From Nilaparvata lugens (lineage: Eukaryota; Arthropoda; Insecta; Hemiptera; Delphacidae), in contig NC_052507.1 of assembly GCF_014356525.2 (NCBI RefSeq), positions 36,207,013-36,271,012 of the forward strand: 64,000 nt of DNA, written 5' to 3'. The notes under the pieces were generated by a model, which saw only the letters and a program-made list of their open reading frames with translations, made no database searches and had not been told where the DNA came from. Every line of letters starts with the position of its first letter. Position 1 is the first letter of the stretch. A program made the position numbers and the translations under genes. Shown piece after piece: positions 10,739 to 23,579 of this stretch.

Positions 10739-13700
10739 TTCGATACGAAAAGGCTATAATTGGGAATGCAACTTCATAACTAAAGGATCTAATACTTTTG
10801 GACTTGATGCAATGATAACAATCAAAATTGAATCTACATTAAGATTGAATCATGTGTTCGACTATCAGTGCACTCATAAGCACTGTATTCACAACATTTG
10901 TTTTTTTTTTTCATTTTTAGTATTTAAACCAGAGAAAGCTTGATACAATCAGATTTTAGCGAGTTCAGCTCAGATCCCAATCTACAATTTCAGTTGCAAT
11001 TAATTCCTTTCCGACTGGCACAATTTGGTCCGAGACACTTGATAAATCGTCTGGAATGATCAGCTCGAAGACTCACAGAGCAGTTCCCCTTTCTAGATGC
11101 TAGCTGTAGATAAATAAGAAGCAGAGCTGGAAGAATAGGGTAGAGCATAGAATTCCATTAGAACTGTGACCCCAGCAGTGTAGTAAGGACGACTGGTCAC
11201 CACAGTAACTATCAAACTGGGATGGTTTGGTCATTTGAGGGTGCGGAGTATTGTTGTTTGAGGGTGGGCGGTATGGTCAGGCTCAGCAATCAGACAGCCG
11301 CGAGCTCATTGATTCCTTATTGTCCGCCATTACTGATAGAAGTCGTCTAATCTGTCACTAACCGGCTGTTCGCGCCATTACCCTCAGCACTGACGTAATT
11401 TATTGCTGCCAGTAGCTCAGTTAGCTCCTAACTAACCAAGCAAGTAGTTGTTGGGATGCTTGGGGAGAGTGTAACTCATGTAATCATGAATTTCCCAATT
11501 ATCTTCTTCTCATTTTTCTTTCCCAATAGCACTACAGCCCAAATCCAATCATGACCTCCTCAATAATTTTTCAATTTTTGATCAGATTGATAGAGGAGAT
11601 TGAGGGTTGCATTAAAACAGTTAACGATTCCAAAAAAAGAAATAAAATTCTAGTAAATATGTTGAAAGTTTCGGTATCAAGAAAGTCCTTATGATAGAAA
11701 ATCTTGAAACCCACCAACTTGTCTTAAAAATTTCATGAGTAGCATTGTTTTCAAATTTCAATAGAATGCAAACTTTTCTTTACCAGAATTTTTCTTCCAA
11801 ATGGTATGCCAATGATTCATGTTTGAGAAACATCCACTTTCTGAATCTTACTTCCAATTTATTATGAAATTATTGTAAACAATTTCAAATTTATCTTTAT
11901 CGAATTGGAAACAATAAAATGTTTGTAATGATAAAAAAATAATGTGTAATGTAATATATTTTAATGTATTTTGTAATGTATTTTTGTGATGTAAAAAATG
12001 CTCATGGAAGCTATTCATGGGTGAATTTTCCGGAATAGAATATTGATTTATTGATGGCATAAATATGATCGAACTGTCTCCAACACACATTAAGGTATGT
12101 TAGTGGCACAGCAAAAGTGGTTGGCTAACAAAATCTGTATCTGTTTACAAGAGCTGTTAACAGATTCCTCTTTTTATTCATGTATACAATTGAATTTTCC
12201 TCAAACATTTGCCTGGTTTTCGTACTCCAAACTTGCTATATTAATAGAGAACTGGGGTAGCGTGTTTGCTTGCCAAGTGCATTCCCTATGTTGTGTCTCT
12301 GGATCACTTCTACCTGTCTAAAATCGGTCTTAAAAGCTCCCAATCATAATCTTATCCCATAATGAAAGATAACTTTAAAATAAGCAAAGCCAGATATATT
12401 ATTTCAATTCAGTCCAGCGTATTCAATTTATAAAATATCTCATTTTGCTGCAGATATTGTTAATGTGAATATTCCATTTCATTCAATTGGAATTTATCAT
12501 ATCAAGTACCTTCCTTCGAATGTAATTCATATTGATATACGGGTATACTACAGTATAAATATTTATTATTCCTGATTTTGTGGGTGCCAACGGTTCCAGG
12601 AGACATAAGGACACTCAAATCCACAATCGCTGTTGTATCGGTTCGAACTATAGATAAACACTCAACGCCTGTTCCAATATTCCTTCTCAGTAATCGTTTG
12701 TAATTCTCAAGAGGAGCCGTCCCTTAAAAACAAGCCACTGATTCTTTGAGTTTGAACAAGAGTGAGTGACTGACTGTTTTTGATGCTTTTAGCGGGGCGC
12801 TTTTCTTCATTGAAAAATCAAATGATGTAATTCCTTTCCTTTAATCTGCCCATTCAGACCCTCTGCTCACTCACTAAACCCTCCCCGAGCGATTTGTTTC
12901 CGCCCAGAACATTTTCGAGAACAATAAACTTTAAATTTATGTTGTGATGAACTTCTAATTAATTCTAGAACAGCGAAATATTAAGAGCGCTCGCTGCTCA
13001 TAGAATGAGTTGTAATCTTCTTTTCTGCCTCCGCGCACGGCTCATCCCTCTAGATACTCTTCCTCACTCTCAAAATCACTCCCTCACTTTCACTCACTCT
13101 CTACCATTCCCTCAATCATTCTCTCTTCCCTTATTGTGGTTTCTCTCTTACTATTCTATCGCTCTATGGAATATTCTCTCACTGTTCGAAGCCTGTCTGC
13201 ACCGAGTAAACTTACACCTGATGGGGAGTTACAGAGGAATTACCTCGCGAATCAATTGGATTCCATATTTCACACACGATTATTTCCAGGAGACTGAATC
13301 GTACACCTGTACTAGTTTCCAAATGATGCGGCAATGTAGCATGACTGAATGTATGCAGCTGTAACTTCTGTACCACTGTCTACATAAATATATTGTTCTT
13401 CATTTATCAAATTTAATGAATTTGTAATGATGATAGCAAGTTATAATATAATGAATCTGGAATTTTCCTACGTTCTATAACTGTTTAAAATTTAATGACA
13501 TCAAATTATCCAAATACAAATCATCCAATTCAATGGAAATTACATTATAATATATACTATCATCATTGAATAATATCATACAATATTATCTGATTATGAA
13601 GATTATAGAAAAGATGAAGACCATCCTTTAAACTTTTAAACTTTGATGGCGAAACTTTCGCCATCTCCCACATCAAATTCCCCATACAAAACCAATGCCA

Positions 13701-13942
13701 CAGGAAAAATATCTTGAGTCAATCTCAATAATTCTGCAGAATCCATTCAGTACAACAAACCATCTGCAAATTTTCTCCCAGCTGAGAAATGCAACTGCTT
13801 GCTTCATTTTTTCCCAGTAATCAACAGATTCTCCTCATTTACCGAATCCAAACTATGTGAAAAATCTGTCTTCTCTCATCTTCAGACTTAATTCATGCTT
13901 CTGCTTATAATATCATACAATATAATATCATACAATTGACGA
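10739..13942. other. No recognisable feature
   Basis: About 3.2 kb with no domain-bearing open frame. The longest frame (119 codons at 13005-13364) is unassigned. A tRNA A-box-like TAGCTCAGTTAG at 11412 has no B box. A small tandem of AATATCATACAAT occurs just before 13940. Confidence 0.5.
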
Positions 13943-14170
13943 TTCCAAAACAAGTTTTTGCGAAATGCTGTCAATGCTCCATATTTCATCAGGAACTCCG
14001 ACCTTTATAGAGACCTTCAGGTGGACACAGTCAAGGAGATGATTGTAGAAACAGTAAGGACCCAATAAGAGGCTCTACATGACCAGCAAAATGTTGAGGC
14101 AATCCAGCTTTTGGACAACTCAACATTGACGAGGAGATTGAAAAGGAAGAAGCCAACAGATCTGGTGTAA
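13943..14170 (+). pseudogene. Jockey-type LINE C-terminal relic
   Basis: One plus-strand frame from TTC at 13943 to TAA at 14168-14170. It reads FQNKFLRNAVNAPYFIRN, then SDLYRDLQVDTVKEMI, an internal TAA, and then a block ending RRLKRKKPTDLV. This matches my memory of the conserved tail of Jockey-clade reverse transcriptase ORFs (NAPWYVRN..LH.DL, then HPN...LL, then RRLKR..P.DL). A TGA lies upstream in the same frame. The piece is about 76 codons, with the endonuclease and polymerase domains absent, so it is a dead 3' fragment. Confidence 0.75.
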
Positions 14171-14448
14171 ACCTCCAAGAGTGCTTAGTGAAAGTGGAAA
14201 AAAATATATCAATTTAGTGCAGTGATAATGAATGAGCTGATTCAAAACAAGGAGAAGCTATTACAAGGTTATTCTTGTTAAATGACTTAAAGGAACTGAT
14301 CGTTAGTCCTAGTACTGGTTATATTTAATAGAAAAAGTACAAATTGATTTACATGCATCGCTAAAATGTAGAACTTAACCGTTCATAACTGTTCAAACAG
14401 AACTTTACATAACTGGATTAATCACAATGTTGTAATATCATCGAGTCA
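14171..14448. other. Spacer, possible LINE 3' UTR
   Basis: AT-rich, no open frame. It may include the 3' UTR of the Jockey-type relic. No tail repeat is visible. Confidence 0.4.
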
Positions 14449-14693
14449 TTGACCGAGCGAATTGAGTTGTAGGATTCAAGTGAAAGGCTTTGCATTTGTT
14501 ATGCTTGTATGCTGTCCTGTTTGGTTTCATGCTGTATGTATGTTTGTTCAGCATGTATGGCGAGACGCGACAATAGATTCTAAAGGAATTTGAGAGTATT
14601 CCTTCTTAAATTGCGCGTCAATCTATAACTAAAATTCTATTGAAATGCTGCATTTCAAGGATGATATTAAAGAGAAAGGAATTCCCTCTATAC

Positions 14694-15289
14694 TCAGAGT
14701 TAGAGAGACAAAATACCTTGAAATCATGTTGGATTCACAACTCAAATGGAATGCTCACATAAATAATACTTGCAAAAAAATAAAACATATGATCCATAAA
14801 TTTCATAGATTAAACGGGCTGGGTGATCTAGATATCCTGTTGTTAATATACTACGCTTATGCCCAGTCGGTTTTGCAATATGGTATTAGGGTATGGGGTG
14901 GAGCATTAGACATACATTTCAATAAGATCTATCTTATTCAAAAGCACATAATAAAAGCAGCACTTGGCCGACCTAGACGATACCCTACACATCTCCTTTT
15001 CATCGAATTTCCAGTATTAACAGTTGGACAGTTATTTCTTAAGAATTAAATACTATAAATAATTAAAAATATAAATCAATTTACACCACAAATTAGAACT
15101 TACGATTTCCGTATGCCGGGTAATTTCCAAATCAATAGAACAGACATGACTGTATGCCGGAGACAATTCCCTTACATAAGTAACAGACTGATCAACCTCA
15201 TACCAGATAACTTAATAGCAAAAACTAGTATTAAAAAGATAGCAGAATGGATAAAGTCAGTGAATATCTCGCAATTCATTCACACATAA
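14694..15289 (+). pseudogene. LINE reverse transcriptase C-terminal fragment
   Basis: One frame encodes the thumb and C-terminal region of a non-LTR reverse transcriptase. It begins within RVRETKYLEIMLDSQLKW (motif E type), continues through YYAYAQSVLQYGIRVWGG and IQKHIIKAALGRP, and ends with a block reading CRRQFPYISNRLINLIPDN and IAEWIKSVNISQFIHT before TAA at 15287. Two TAA codons at 15047 and 15056 interrupt the frame. The order of blocks parallels the C-terminal part of the LINE at 35.5-38.5 kb (YLGIMIDEKLDW, FAYVQSLIVAGILAYGG, QKLIKKIALKKP), so the two are related. It is 5'-truncated and inactive. Confidence 0.85.
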
Positions 15290-15852
15290 TGCACTAGTAC
15301 ATTCCACCTTCACTTAATTATTCTATATTTCTTTTATTGCAGTTACCTTTTTATTTTTCTTCCAAACCTCAAATATATTTTCTCAGATTCATTCTCTGTC
15401 TTCTACTCTGAGATTTTTAATTTATTCTTCTGACCACAAATATAATAATATTGTAATATTTATCTTCTAAGTCACATAATGGAATTCATCATTCAGTATT
15501 TAGGCTACTTATATATTTTAGTGCTTCAAATTACACTTTTGAATTTACTTTTCCTTTTTATTTATACTAGGTTTATTCATATCTCCTTTCATATGTATAT
15601 TCATTCTTGTTTCATCTATTCATTTCTTCATTGCAATTTTTTATATTGAAAATTAATATCGATACTCGCTGCCAGCACTCAAACTTCGGTTTTGCAGGCA
15701 GCGCCAAACATGTTATTTTGTTTTGACAAAGTTGTTTTTCTTGTATATTTTTTAGATATTGATCAATATGTTTTTTCAACTTTGTATTGAGGATTATTTT
15801 TTTTGTTGTATTATTTTTGTTGTGGCAAAATAAAATTTGATTTGATTTGACT
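14694..15852 (+). mobile_element. 5'-truncated LINE ending in (TTTGA)n
   Basis: Consists of the coding fragment 14694-15289, a 3' UTR of about 550 bp and the 3' end TGTTGTGGCAAAATAAAATT followed by TTTGATTTGATTTGA. The insertion lies within copy D of the CTAG-ending family. No clean target-site duplication could be read. Confidence 0.75.
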
Positions 15853-15930
15853 TCAAGAGGTAATTGGATGCAATGACGCATTTGATTAATAGCTCAAAGT
15901 AACATAGTATTTTCTCTCGAACTTCCTTTC

Positions 15931-18536
15931 CTTTCAACCCGGGCTGACCATTTGACAGTATGTCTTGTAGGGACTCAGTTTTTGGAGACGCCATCATCTT
16001 TTATAGTGAACAACTGATGATAAGAATTATCTAAGTAGATAGCCTAGTACACGAGTGGGAAATGATTATTTTTTCCAAGCTTGAACATCCAACTGTATTG
16101 TTCTACTAGGAATCAATTACAGTATCATTGTGATATAACCAAGTTTTAGTGATGGACTATGTTCCACTCAGCAGCAGACAAAATGCATATGGAGGAAGAG
16201 GAGACATGGCTGTAATAAGCATAATGATAACAAGTTTCCAACATGTGTGTAGTGGAATGGTCGCGATTGCGGCGAGGCATCATCCAATCCTACAATCATC
16301 ATTCTAATCATCCAATTATCGTCGCTACTAATACCAATTAGCCGAGATTGATGACTAAATGATGACTGCTCATTTGCAATGCGTCAAGTCTCATTATTTC
16401 CATACAACATGCTCTTTTGCTACACTCATGGAAAAGGGGGCCTGGGGTCTTCAAGGACAGTTGTTGGCATGAATGAATATTATCAAAAAAGTTGTAGTAA
16501 GGAGAACATTTCGCTTTGAAGACACCTAATCCTGACATTTCTATAATGTACATGTTTTCACTTTTCTTTTAATCATTTGTTGATCACTTATTTACATGCA
16601 TTGTTCGCCATTATTAAAAGTTTTGAACATTCAACATTGATAACATCAACCTCAGCTATTCTGTGTTGAAGGATAGTGGCATCAGAGAATATCAGCACAT
16701 TTAACCAGCACATGTGGACTTCGTAATACTCACTTCAACCATATTTTATGGAGTAAAATTAATGTATATAAGAAAAAAGATGAATAAATTATATAAAATT
16801 ACAAATATGAATATAGCCTATGTATTTAAAAAAATCATATAATTTGCATCCCTTAAATCCATTACAATTCAAAGTGACTTTGCCAGTGTTGTTATCATAA
16901 ATAAATTGTTCATAATACAATATTACACATACATGAGAGCAGAAAAAACAGTTATAAAATTTCTAGGCATCACCAGCAAGAAGAAAAATCTTTGCCCGCT
17001 GGTGAGAGTTGCTCAAGAAAAAATCTTAAAATAACTAGAAAGTGAAACGAAAAGCTTTTTAACAAAATTAGAGACACAAAATATACTTTGAATCAATATA
17101 CTTTGAAAATGTGGTGTTGTTAGTTTATAAAAAATAAGTTCTAACTCAATTCATTATTGGTAAAATTGCAAAATCTAATCAATAAATTTGAATCTAATCC
17201 CTGTTTGGATAAAGAGAAATATTCATTTTAAGTTGTCTATCTCGATTAAGTTATGTATTAGTTGATGATTCATTTCTTATAAATCTTGAGAATCATCATT
17301 TGTCCTAGCTTCCTATTGTTCATTGGTCTTTACTTATCTTTTGTGATGATTGGGATGTGACCTAGTTCTCCGTAGTTTTATTCAGTTTGGTTTTAAAATA
17401 TACGCTCTATTTTTCTCTTCTTTCAATTTGTTATCATAGTTATTCGAACACACTGCCAGTGCACAAGTTGCTCTCTGTCAGTAGTGCCATATCGTAGCTA
17501 TTAATAATATTCATCTTATTGATTTCTATAGCAAATGAATGATTTTGAATTTGAGATTATAATTAAACTTGGTCTGAAGAGCTCATCTCAAATCAATATT
17601 TCGAGCCAGTAATTAGTAAACAATTGCACGGACTGATCTCAAGATAATGTCACATTGTTGGTAGTGATAGTCATGGACCAGGGGTCATAAATAATCCAAT
17701 CTCCCTGTTACAAAACGGTTACGCTTCTCAACAAGGCGGAATCGCAAAAAAACAATTTGCTTCTTCGTTATTTCGGTTAGTTGTCGTGAATAATTAAGAG
17801 TGCGCAGCAACAAAAGTGAGCTACTAATTCCACTGCTGTCGTTCCCTCACCACTCAAACACGTATGACTTTGCCAACCGGGATCGTCGAATTTGGAATAA
17901 TTTATGAAGTATCCTTTGACACACGCAGAGCACGGATTTCATTTGGACTGGGTGACAGCTATGTTTATTCTAGTCAAAGATCTCTGTTGCACTGGAACGG
18001 AAAAACCTGAGTGAGTGTATACGATAGGATCAAAGCTGAAAAGATCAGGCATGTTTGTGTTGTATGCCGAAGGTGGGTGGTGAGGGATCCTGCTCAGATT
18101 AAATACTGAGCCTCGGTCTGAGAGTGCGAGCACACCAGTCCACACGTGTATGCTGCGTAGTGCTCCCAATTGATTTTTCAGTCTCACGTTTCCCTGGTAT
18201 TGGCTTGAGAAAAGAACAATTTTTCATATCACATTGTCAACCTGTCAACTACATTTTTTTTTGTAATCTAGTAACTGAGTTTCTTTAAGTTTTGTACGAT
18301 TATTGTAAAAAAGAGAGGATATTCATCGTGTCACAAGCATTACTTCATAAGCCTTTGATTATGGAATCATAATAACTGTGAATCTAAATTTGGTCACAAA
18401 CATTATTCCATAAGCCTTTGATTATTCTGAATCTTGCATTATTGGTTGGTTTGATGCAAATGTTAATGTAATTCCAATGGAAGATATCTGAGTAATGCAT
18501 TCCATCAAGTTTAGTAGTTACGAAGTATAGAAGATA
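15931..18536. other. No recognisable feature
   Basis: About 2.6 kb without domain-bearing frames or arrays. The 82-codon minus-strand frame at 17939-18187 is unassigned. Confidence 0.5.
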
Positions 18537-18875
18537 CTAGTAGTTCTGTGAACAGTAGACCTCGCGCTCAGTGAGTTACATTGACCTGTTGTTATGTTTT
18601 CTCAAAAATTAATAAATAATTTATCAATTTAAAATGTCTAGAAAAAATTCCAAATAAATATAGAGCTTCCTGAATATTATAGAACATTCAAACATTCAAA
18701 CATTAAAACATTCAAACATTCAAACATTCAAACATTCAAACATTCAAACATTCAAACATTCAAACATTCAAACATTCAAACATTCAAACATTCAAACATT
18801 CAAACATTTTAACATTTTAACATTTTAACATTTTAACATTTCAACATTAAGAGAAATGCCAAACCGTCGACTTGA
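18537..18875 (-). mobile_element. CTAG-ending repeat family, copy E, minus strand
   Basis: The minus strand begins at about 18875 with TCAAGTCGACGGTTTGGCAT, so the first 25 bp or so of the family are missing. It continues into a large 8-bp minisatellite and then the terminal 120 bp shared with copy B, ending GTTCACAGAACTACTAG followed by T. The middle of the element is absent: the minisatellite runs almost directly into the 3' block. Confidence 0.75.
18683..18847. repeat. 8-bp minisatellite CAAACATT / TAACATTT
   Basis: About 20 units of ATTCAAAC (plus strand) grading into ATTTTAAC units near the right end. The same period is present as a few units in copy A (3623-3670) and is collapsed in copies B, C and F, so this is an expansion of an internal family motif. 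Confidence 0.95.
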
Positions 18876-20139
18876 AGAGGAAGATTGGAATCAATCGTTG
18901 AATTAGGGCTAACAGCTAAAGCCAGTTGATCGTCCTACTCCTAAAGTAACACAGCAATAATAATTGATATCATATTCAGAATAATGGTGGATATTATAGT
19001 TGAGCTTCATTATATTCCTTCATGATATATTGGAATAAGACTTTGGTAACACAGAACAGAATTTTATACAATGGAAGGTTGTGTGCACCAAATAATGAGG
19101 AAATGTCATGAGAAATTTCGTCTTTGTGTCTTATTGAAGTCAGTCGCTGTCATATTATTGAAGTCAGTCGTTGTCGGATTATTGAATGTGAGAACTATTG
19201 TACCGTTGAGAGTGAGTGAGGAGGAGATTGGTGAGGTTGAGATTTGTAATGAGGCCTGAGCAGCTGCTATGTGAGAGGTGGCGTCAATGTAAGGCCTGTC
19301 AGCCTCACTCATCAGGCCTCGTTTGTCAGTGAGTGAGTAAATAGGGCTGCCTCATTTGAAAATGGCAAATGCTCTAATGATGAAATGCACGCCGAATGGC
19401 GGATTTCGGTTCCAAGTGTGTGTCTCATCTATTACCGAACCAGTGAGTAAGTTAGCGAGTGATAGAACAGCCCAGGTTTCTGTCTGAGAAATTGAATTCA
19501 TAATCGATAATTTCTCTCCGGTACTACAATATTATTTATTGATATTAATCAATTTGTGATAATGAATCAAGCGGTTTAAGAATGTTTCTGATTGATTGAT
19601 GTGATTTTCCCGGTCGTATGAATGCATTGCTTTATCATTTCATCTTTAAATACGATTTACCTCGTCAAAACTAATCATCATCCACATTCAACATTCCATA
19701 TTCTCTATTCTGTATCTACCCAACTGCAGTTCTCTACTGTACATTAATAATCCTAATGAATTATAATCCTATAGAGGGCATATTAGAAAGATGAGGTTCA
19801 AGTGGATTTTCAGAGCAGTAATAGCTCACAGTGAACAGGTGACAAAATAATTGCGAAAAGTAGGTTGATGGTCAAGCAAAGACAACAGGAATATTGAAAT
19901 TCATTGTCTTTGGTCCAAAGTATTTTTGAACATCATCCTTGGAAACAGATCATGGCGACAGACTTCTCATTACTGGAGAAAAATTGTTCTATGATATTCA
20001 TATATTCCATATTTTATGTATGTTGCATTGTCACATTATATAATAGATCATTTGGCTTCATTAAATCAATGTATTCAAAATTACAAAATCCATTGTAAAG
20101 ATTGATTATAGTGATTCAAAAAATTTCTGTGATTGTAAT
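18876..20139. other. No recognisable feature
   Basis: Short open frames on both strands without motifs. A local direct repeat (TTGAAGTCAGTCG(C/T)TGTC) lies at 19134-19180. Confidence 0.5.
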
Positions 20140-21474
20140 GTATTCAATTCCTCTGTTCCAGGTAGGAGCTGTCATTGAGCAATCCATGAACAATATAATA
20201 ACTCTTATTTTCATTAAAATGGTGAGTAGGTTCCAAATTCCAATCGAGTCAAATATAATTTTATCATCATTTATCTTTTTTCGATTCAGTAAGAAAATTT
20301 TTATTCTAATATGGTCCAACAGTCAAGAGCATAATATCATTGTGGACATTTCAATGGAGAGAGAGAGAGAAAGCAAGAATTATTGTATTTACAAAACTTC
20401 CTGGTATACAATGTAGTGAATGGGTAAGACTCTCCACTGAATTTATTCAAATTCGATAAACAATGAGATCCTCATTGTAAATATCCAACTTCAACGTTCA
20501 CCAACCAACCAATCAAGCTCACCAGAGATCAGAAAAGTATTATTAGGCAAGGATTACAATATTCATGAAGACCCGACCAAGTGAATGATGGAAAGAAGTT
20601 GTTCAACTTGATAGTGGGGGTGTAGCCTATAAGTTGAACGCCGGTTCGATAACAACATGTAGCTTCCATTACTCGACGAGAAACTTGTAATTATATTAAA
20701 ATGGTTCTTGACTGACTCGGGCTTTGTGTGTGCTGCAAGGGAAGAGTTTGTTTCCCTGCCAGAGATGGTGGTGAGACTCACTTCAAACTGTCAGCATCAA
20801 ATGAATTAGAAGTATTGATGTCATTCATACGAATTGCTGACAGTTCAGAGATAATCTCATATGGAAGTCAATCATTGAGCGGTATCTCTCCCCCTCACCG
20901 CCATCAATGTGCATTTTCAAAGTAGAACGTTCGTCGCCAATCCACCACATTAACCTGATTAAATATTCTTTCATCCTCCAAATTGGATAGAGCCTAATAC
21001 ATTTTGAAAGAAAAATGGATCAAGTCATGTAAAGAAGAGGAGGGGAAATAATTGAATCGCATCGTCATCCGACAATAGCTGAGTCTTTTCAATCACTTGT
21101 CTGGGTATTTAATTTTGTTGCTAGCGTTTTTGGTTTTTTATAATCTGTCATAACATCAGGTTGAGTGATTCAAGTCAATATTGACATGAAAGAAGTGAAA
21201 ATATATGAATATTTCTGTCGTTATCACGATTAAGAGAATTGCTTTTGTTTTGTTAACGCCAGTTCTCCAGAGAAAAAAAAAAGGAAATCTCTATATATAG
21301 AATTGTTCATAGGATTATGATTCAACTCAATTTTATTTGGTTACTCAACACTATCATCAATTTGATAGGTGCGGATAAGACAATGTATCTTATAATTGTA
21401 CTAGACAGTCATGGAAGCTTTTCTCGAATGATTTGATGACAAGAACGTGAAAATTTTCCAATAGCGCTTGTAGT
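20140..21474. repeat. Tandem duplication 1, unit 1 (1335 bp)
   Basis: Begins GTATTCAATTCCTCTGTTCC and ends CGCTTGTAGT. Unit 2 follows directly in the same orientation and is about 99% identical by eye. No recognisable gene. It contains a possible 60-nt exon (20162-20221) discussed in the findings. Confidence 0.95.
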
Positions 21475-22814
21475 GTATTCAATTCCTCTGTTCCAGGTAG
21501 GAGCTGTCATTGAGCAATCCATGAACAATATAATAACTCTTATTTTCATTAAAATGGTGAGTAGGTTCCAAATTCCAATCGAGTCAAATATAATTTTATC
21601 ATCATTTATCTTTTTTCGATTCAGTAAGAAAATTTTTATTCTAATATGGTCCAACAGTCAAGAGCATAATATCATTGTGGACATTTCAATGGAGAGAGAG
21701 AGAGAAAGCAAGAATTATTGTATTTACAAAACTTCCTGGTATACAATGTAGTGAATGGGTAAGACTCTCCACTGAATTTATTCAAATTCGATAAACAATG
21801 AGATCCTCATTGTAAATATCCAACTTCAACGTTCACCAACCAACCAATCAAGCTCACCAGAGATCAGAAAAGTATTATTAGGCAAGGATTACAATATTCA
21901 TGAAGACCCGACCAAGTGAATGATGGAAAGAAGTTGTTCAACTTGATAGTGGGGGTGTAGCCTATAAGTTGAACGCCGGTTCGATAACAACATGTAGCTT
22001 CCATTACTCGACGAGAAACTTGTAATTATATTAAAATGGTTCTTGACTGACTCGGGCTTTGTGTGTGCTGCAAGGGGGGAAGAGTTTGTTTCCCTGCCAG
22101 AGATGGTGGTGAGACTCACTTCAAACTGTCAGCATCAAATGAATTAGAAGTATTGATGTCATTCATACGAATTGCTGACAGTTCAGAGATAATCTCAATA
22201 TGGAAGTCAATCATTGAGCGGTATCTCTCCCCCTCACCGCCATCAATGTGCATTTTCAAAGTAGAACGTTCGTCGCCAATCCACCACATTAACCTGATTA
22301 AATATTCTTTCATCCTCCAAATTGGATAGGGCCTAATACATTTTGAAAGAAAAATGGATCAAGTCATGTAAAGAAGAGGAGGGAAAATAATTGAATCGCG
22401 TCGTCATCCGACAATAGCTGAGTCTTTTCAATCACTTGTCTGGGTATTTAATTTTGTTGCTAGCGTTTTTGGTTTTTTATAATCTGTCATAACATCAAGT
22501 TGAGTGATTCAAGTCAATATTGACATGAAAGAAGTGAAAATATATGAATATTTCTGTCGTTATCAGGATTAAGAGAATTGCTTTTGTTTTGTTAACGCCA
22601 GTTCTCCAGAGAAAGAAAGAAGGAAATCTCTATATATAGAATTGTTCATAGGATTATGATTCAACTCAATTTTATTTGGTTACTCAACACTATCATCAAT
22701 TTGATAGGTGCGGATAAGACAATGTATCTTATAATTGTACTAGACAGTCATGGAAGCTTTTCTCGAATGATTTGATGACAAGAACGTGAAAATTTTCCAA
22801 TAGCGCTTGTAGTG
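21475..22814. repeat. Tandem duplication 1, unit 2 (about 1339 bp)
   Basis: Repeats unit 1 with few differences, such as GCAAGGGGGGAAGAG for GCAAGGGAAGAG and ATCTCAATATGG for ATCTCATATGG. The outer flanks share TTGTA(A/G)TGTA at the breakpoints, pointing to microhomology, unequal exchange or an assembly join. Confidence 0.95.
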
Positions 22815-23579
22815 TAAAATACTGGGAAACGATTGACAATCAAATTTGAGAGAGAGGATGATATTTATATAGATAATTATGATAGATTGAGATAATAGAT
22901 GATGATCGATAGAGAATGAGACGAAAAAATGTGGAATGTTGTCAAATTAAGGAGAGGTAGAGCAAAGCCTCTGATGAAGTTGGAGAAGTAGTAGAGTATG
23001 TGAGGAGAGGAAGAGAGGAAATTGTGTGAGAGAGGAAGGAGAAAAGTTTGGTGTAGGCGAAAGGGAATCGAGTGTATATAAAGGTTGTAATTAACAAAAG
23101 AGGTAGAAGAGAGGTGGACTATGTTAAAAGGATCACGGAAGTTGTGGGAGCTGTATAGCAAAAGGGTTGGAGGGTTGGGGGTTGGGTTACGAATACAAAG
23201 GGCATAGGGGCTTGGGCTACGTTTTCAGTACGGTATTACTCTCCAATTCCGTATAAGGCTTAAGTACACAGTCATCTGGTGGTTTAGGCTCCTTTGGGAA
23301 TTGCCAGTGGGGGTGTGTGAGGGATTTTTCATGTGGAAGGGAGACTTGCGGTCATTTCGGGTCCAAGAAAAATTGAAAAATACTGCTCAGCAGAAAAAAC
23401 CCTTAGTCGCTGCGGCACTGCCCTCCCCAGCGATTAAGACGCCCTTCAGCCCTCCATCTCTGTTGGACGACACATAGAGGAAGAACGCCTTCTGCGCTCT
23501 TTTTCCAGGATTTTATCAAGCCATATTAGAAAGAAGGTGATGGAAGAGAAGGAGAAAGACAAGGGACGGCAAGAAAATA
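22815..23579. other. Purine-rich spacer between the two tandem duplications
   Basis: The first 330 bp are G/A-rich on the plus strand, giving a chance minus-strand frame rich in Ser, Leu and Phe. No gene recognised. Confidence 0.5.

Larger units (their letters stand above)
14449..15930 (+). mobile_element. CTAG-ending repeat family, copy D, split by a LINE
   Basis: Starts TTGACCGAGCGAATTGAG and follows the family through GCGCGTC and the A-rich AAAGGAATTCCC block to about 14693. A LINE 3' fragment (14694-15852) interrupts it. After the LINE, GGATGCAATGACGCATT and TAATAGCTCAAAGTAACAT match copy F (ATGCAATGACGCATTC, about 50390-50430), which shows resumption of the same element. The terminal CTACTAG end was not found, so the right limit is approximate. 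Confidence 0.6.

Noticed and set aside
11405..11460. tRNA-like A box TAGCTCAGTTAG
   Set aside because: No B box or cloverleaf downstream; the same holds for TAGTTCAGTTGG at about 57807.
20116..21654. Paired open frames repeated at 20.1 and 21.4 kb as a duplicated gene
   Set aside because: The frames recur only because the DNA is tandemly duplicated; no domain is present.
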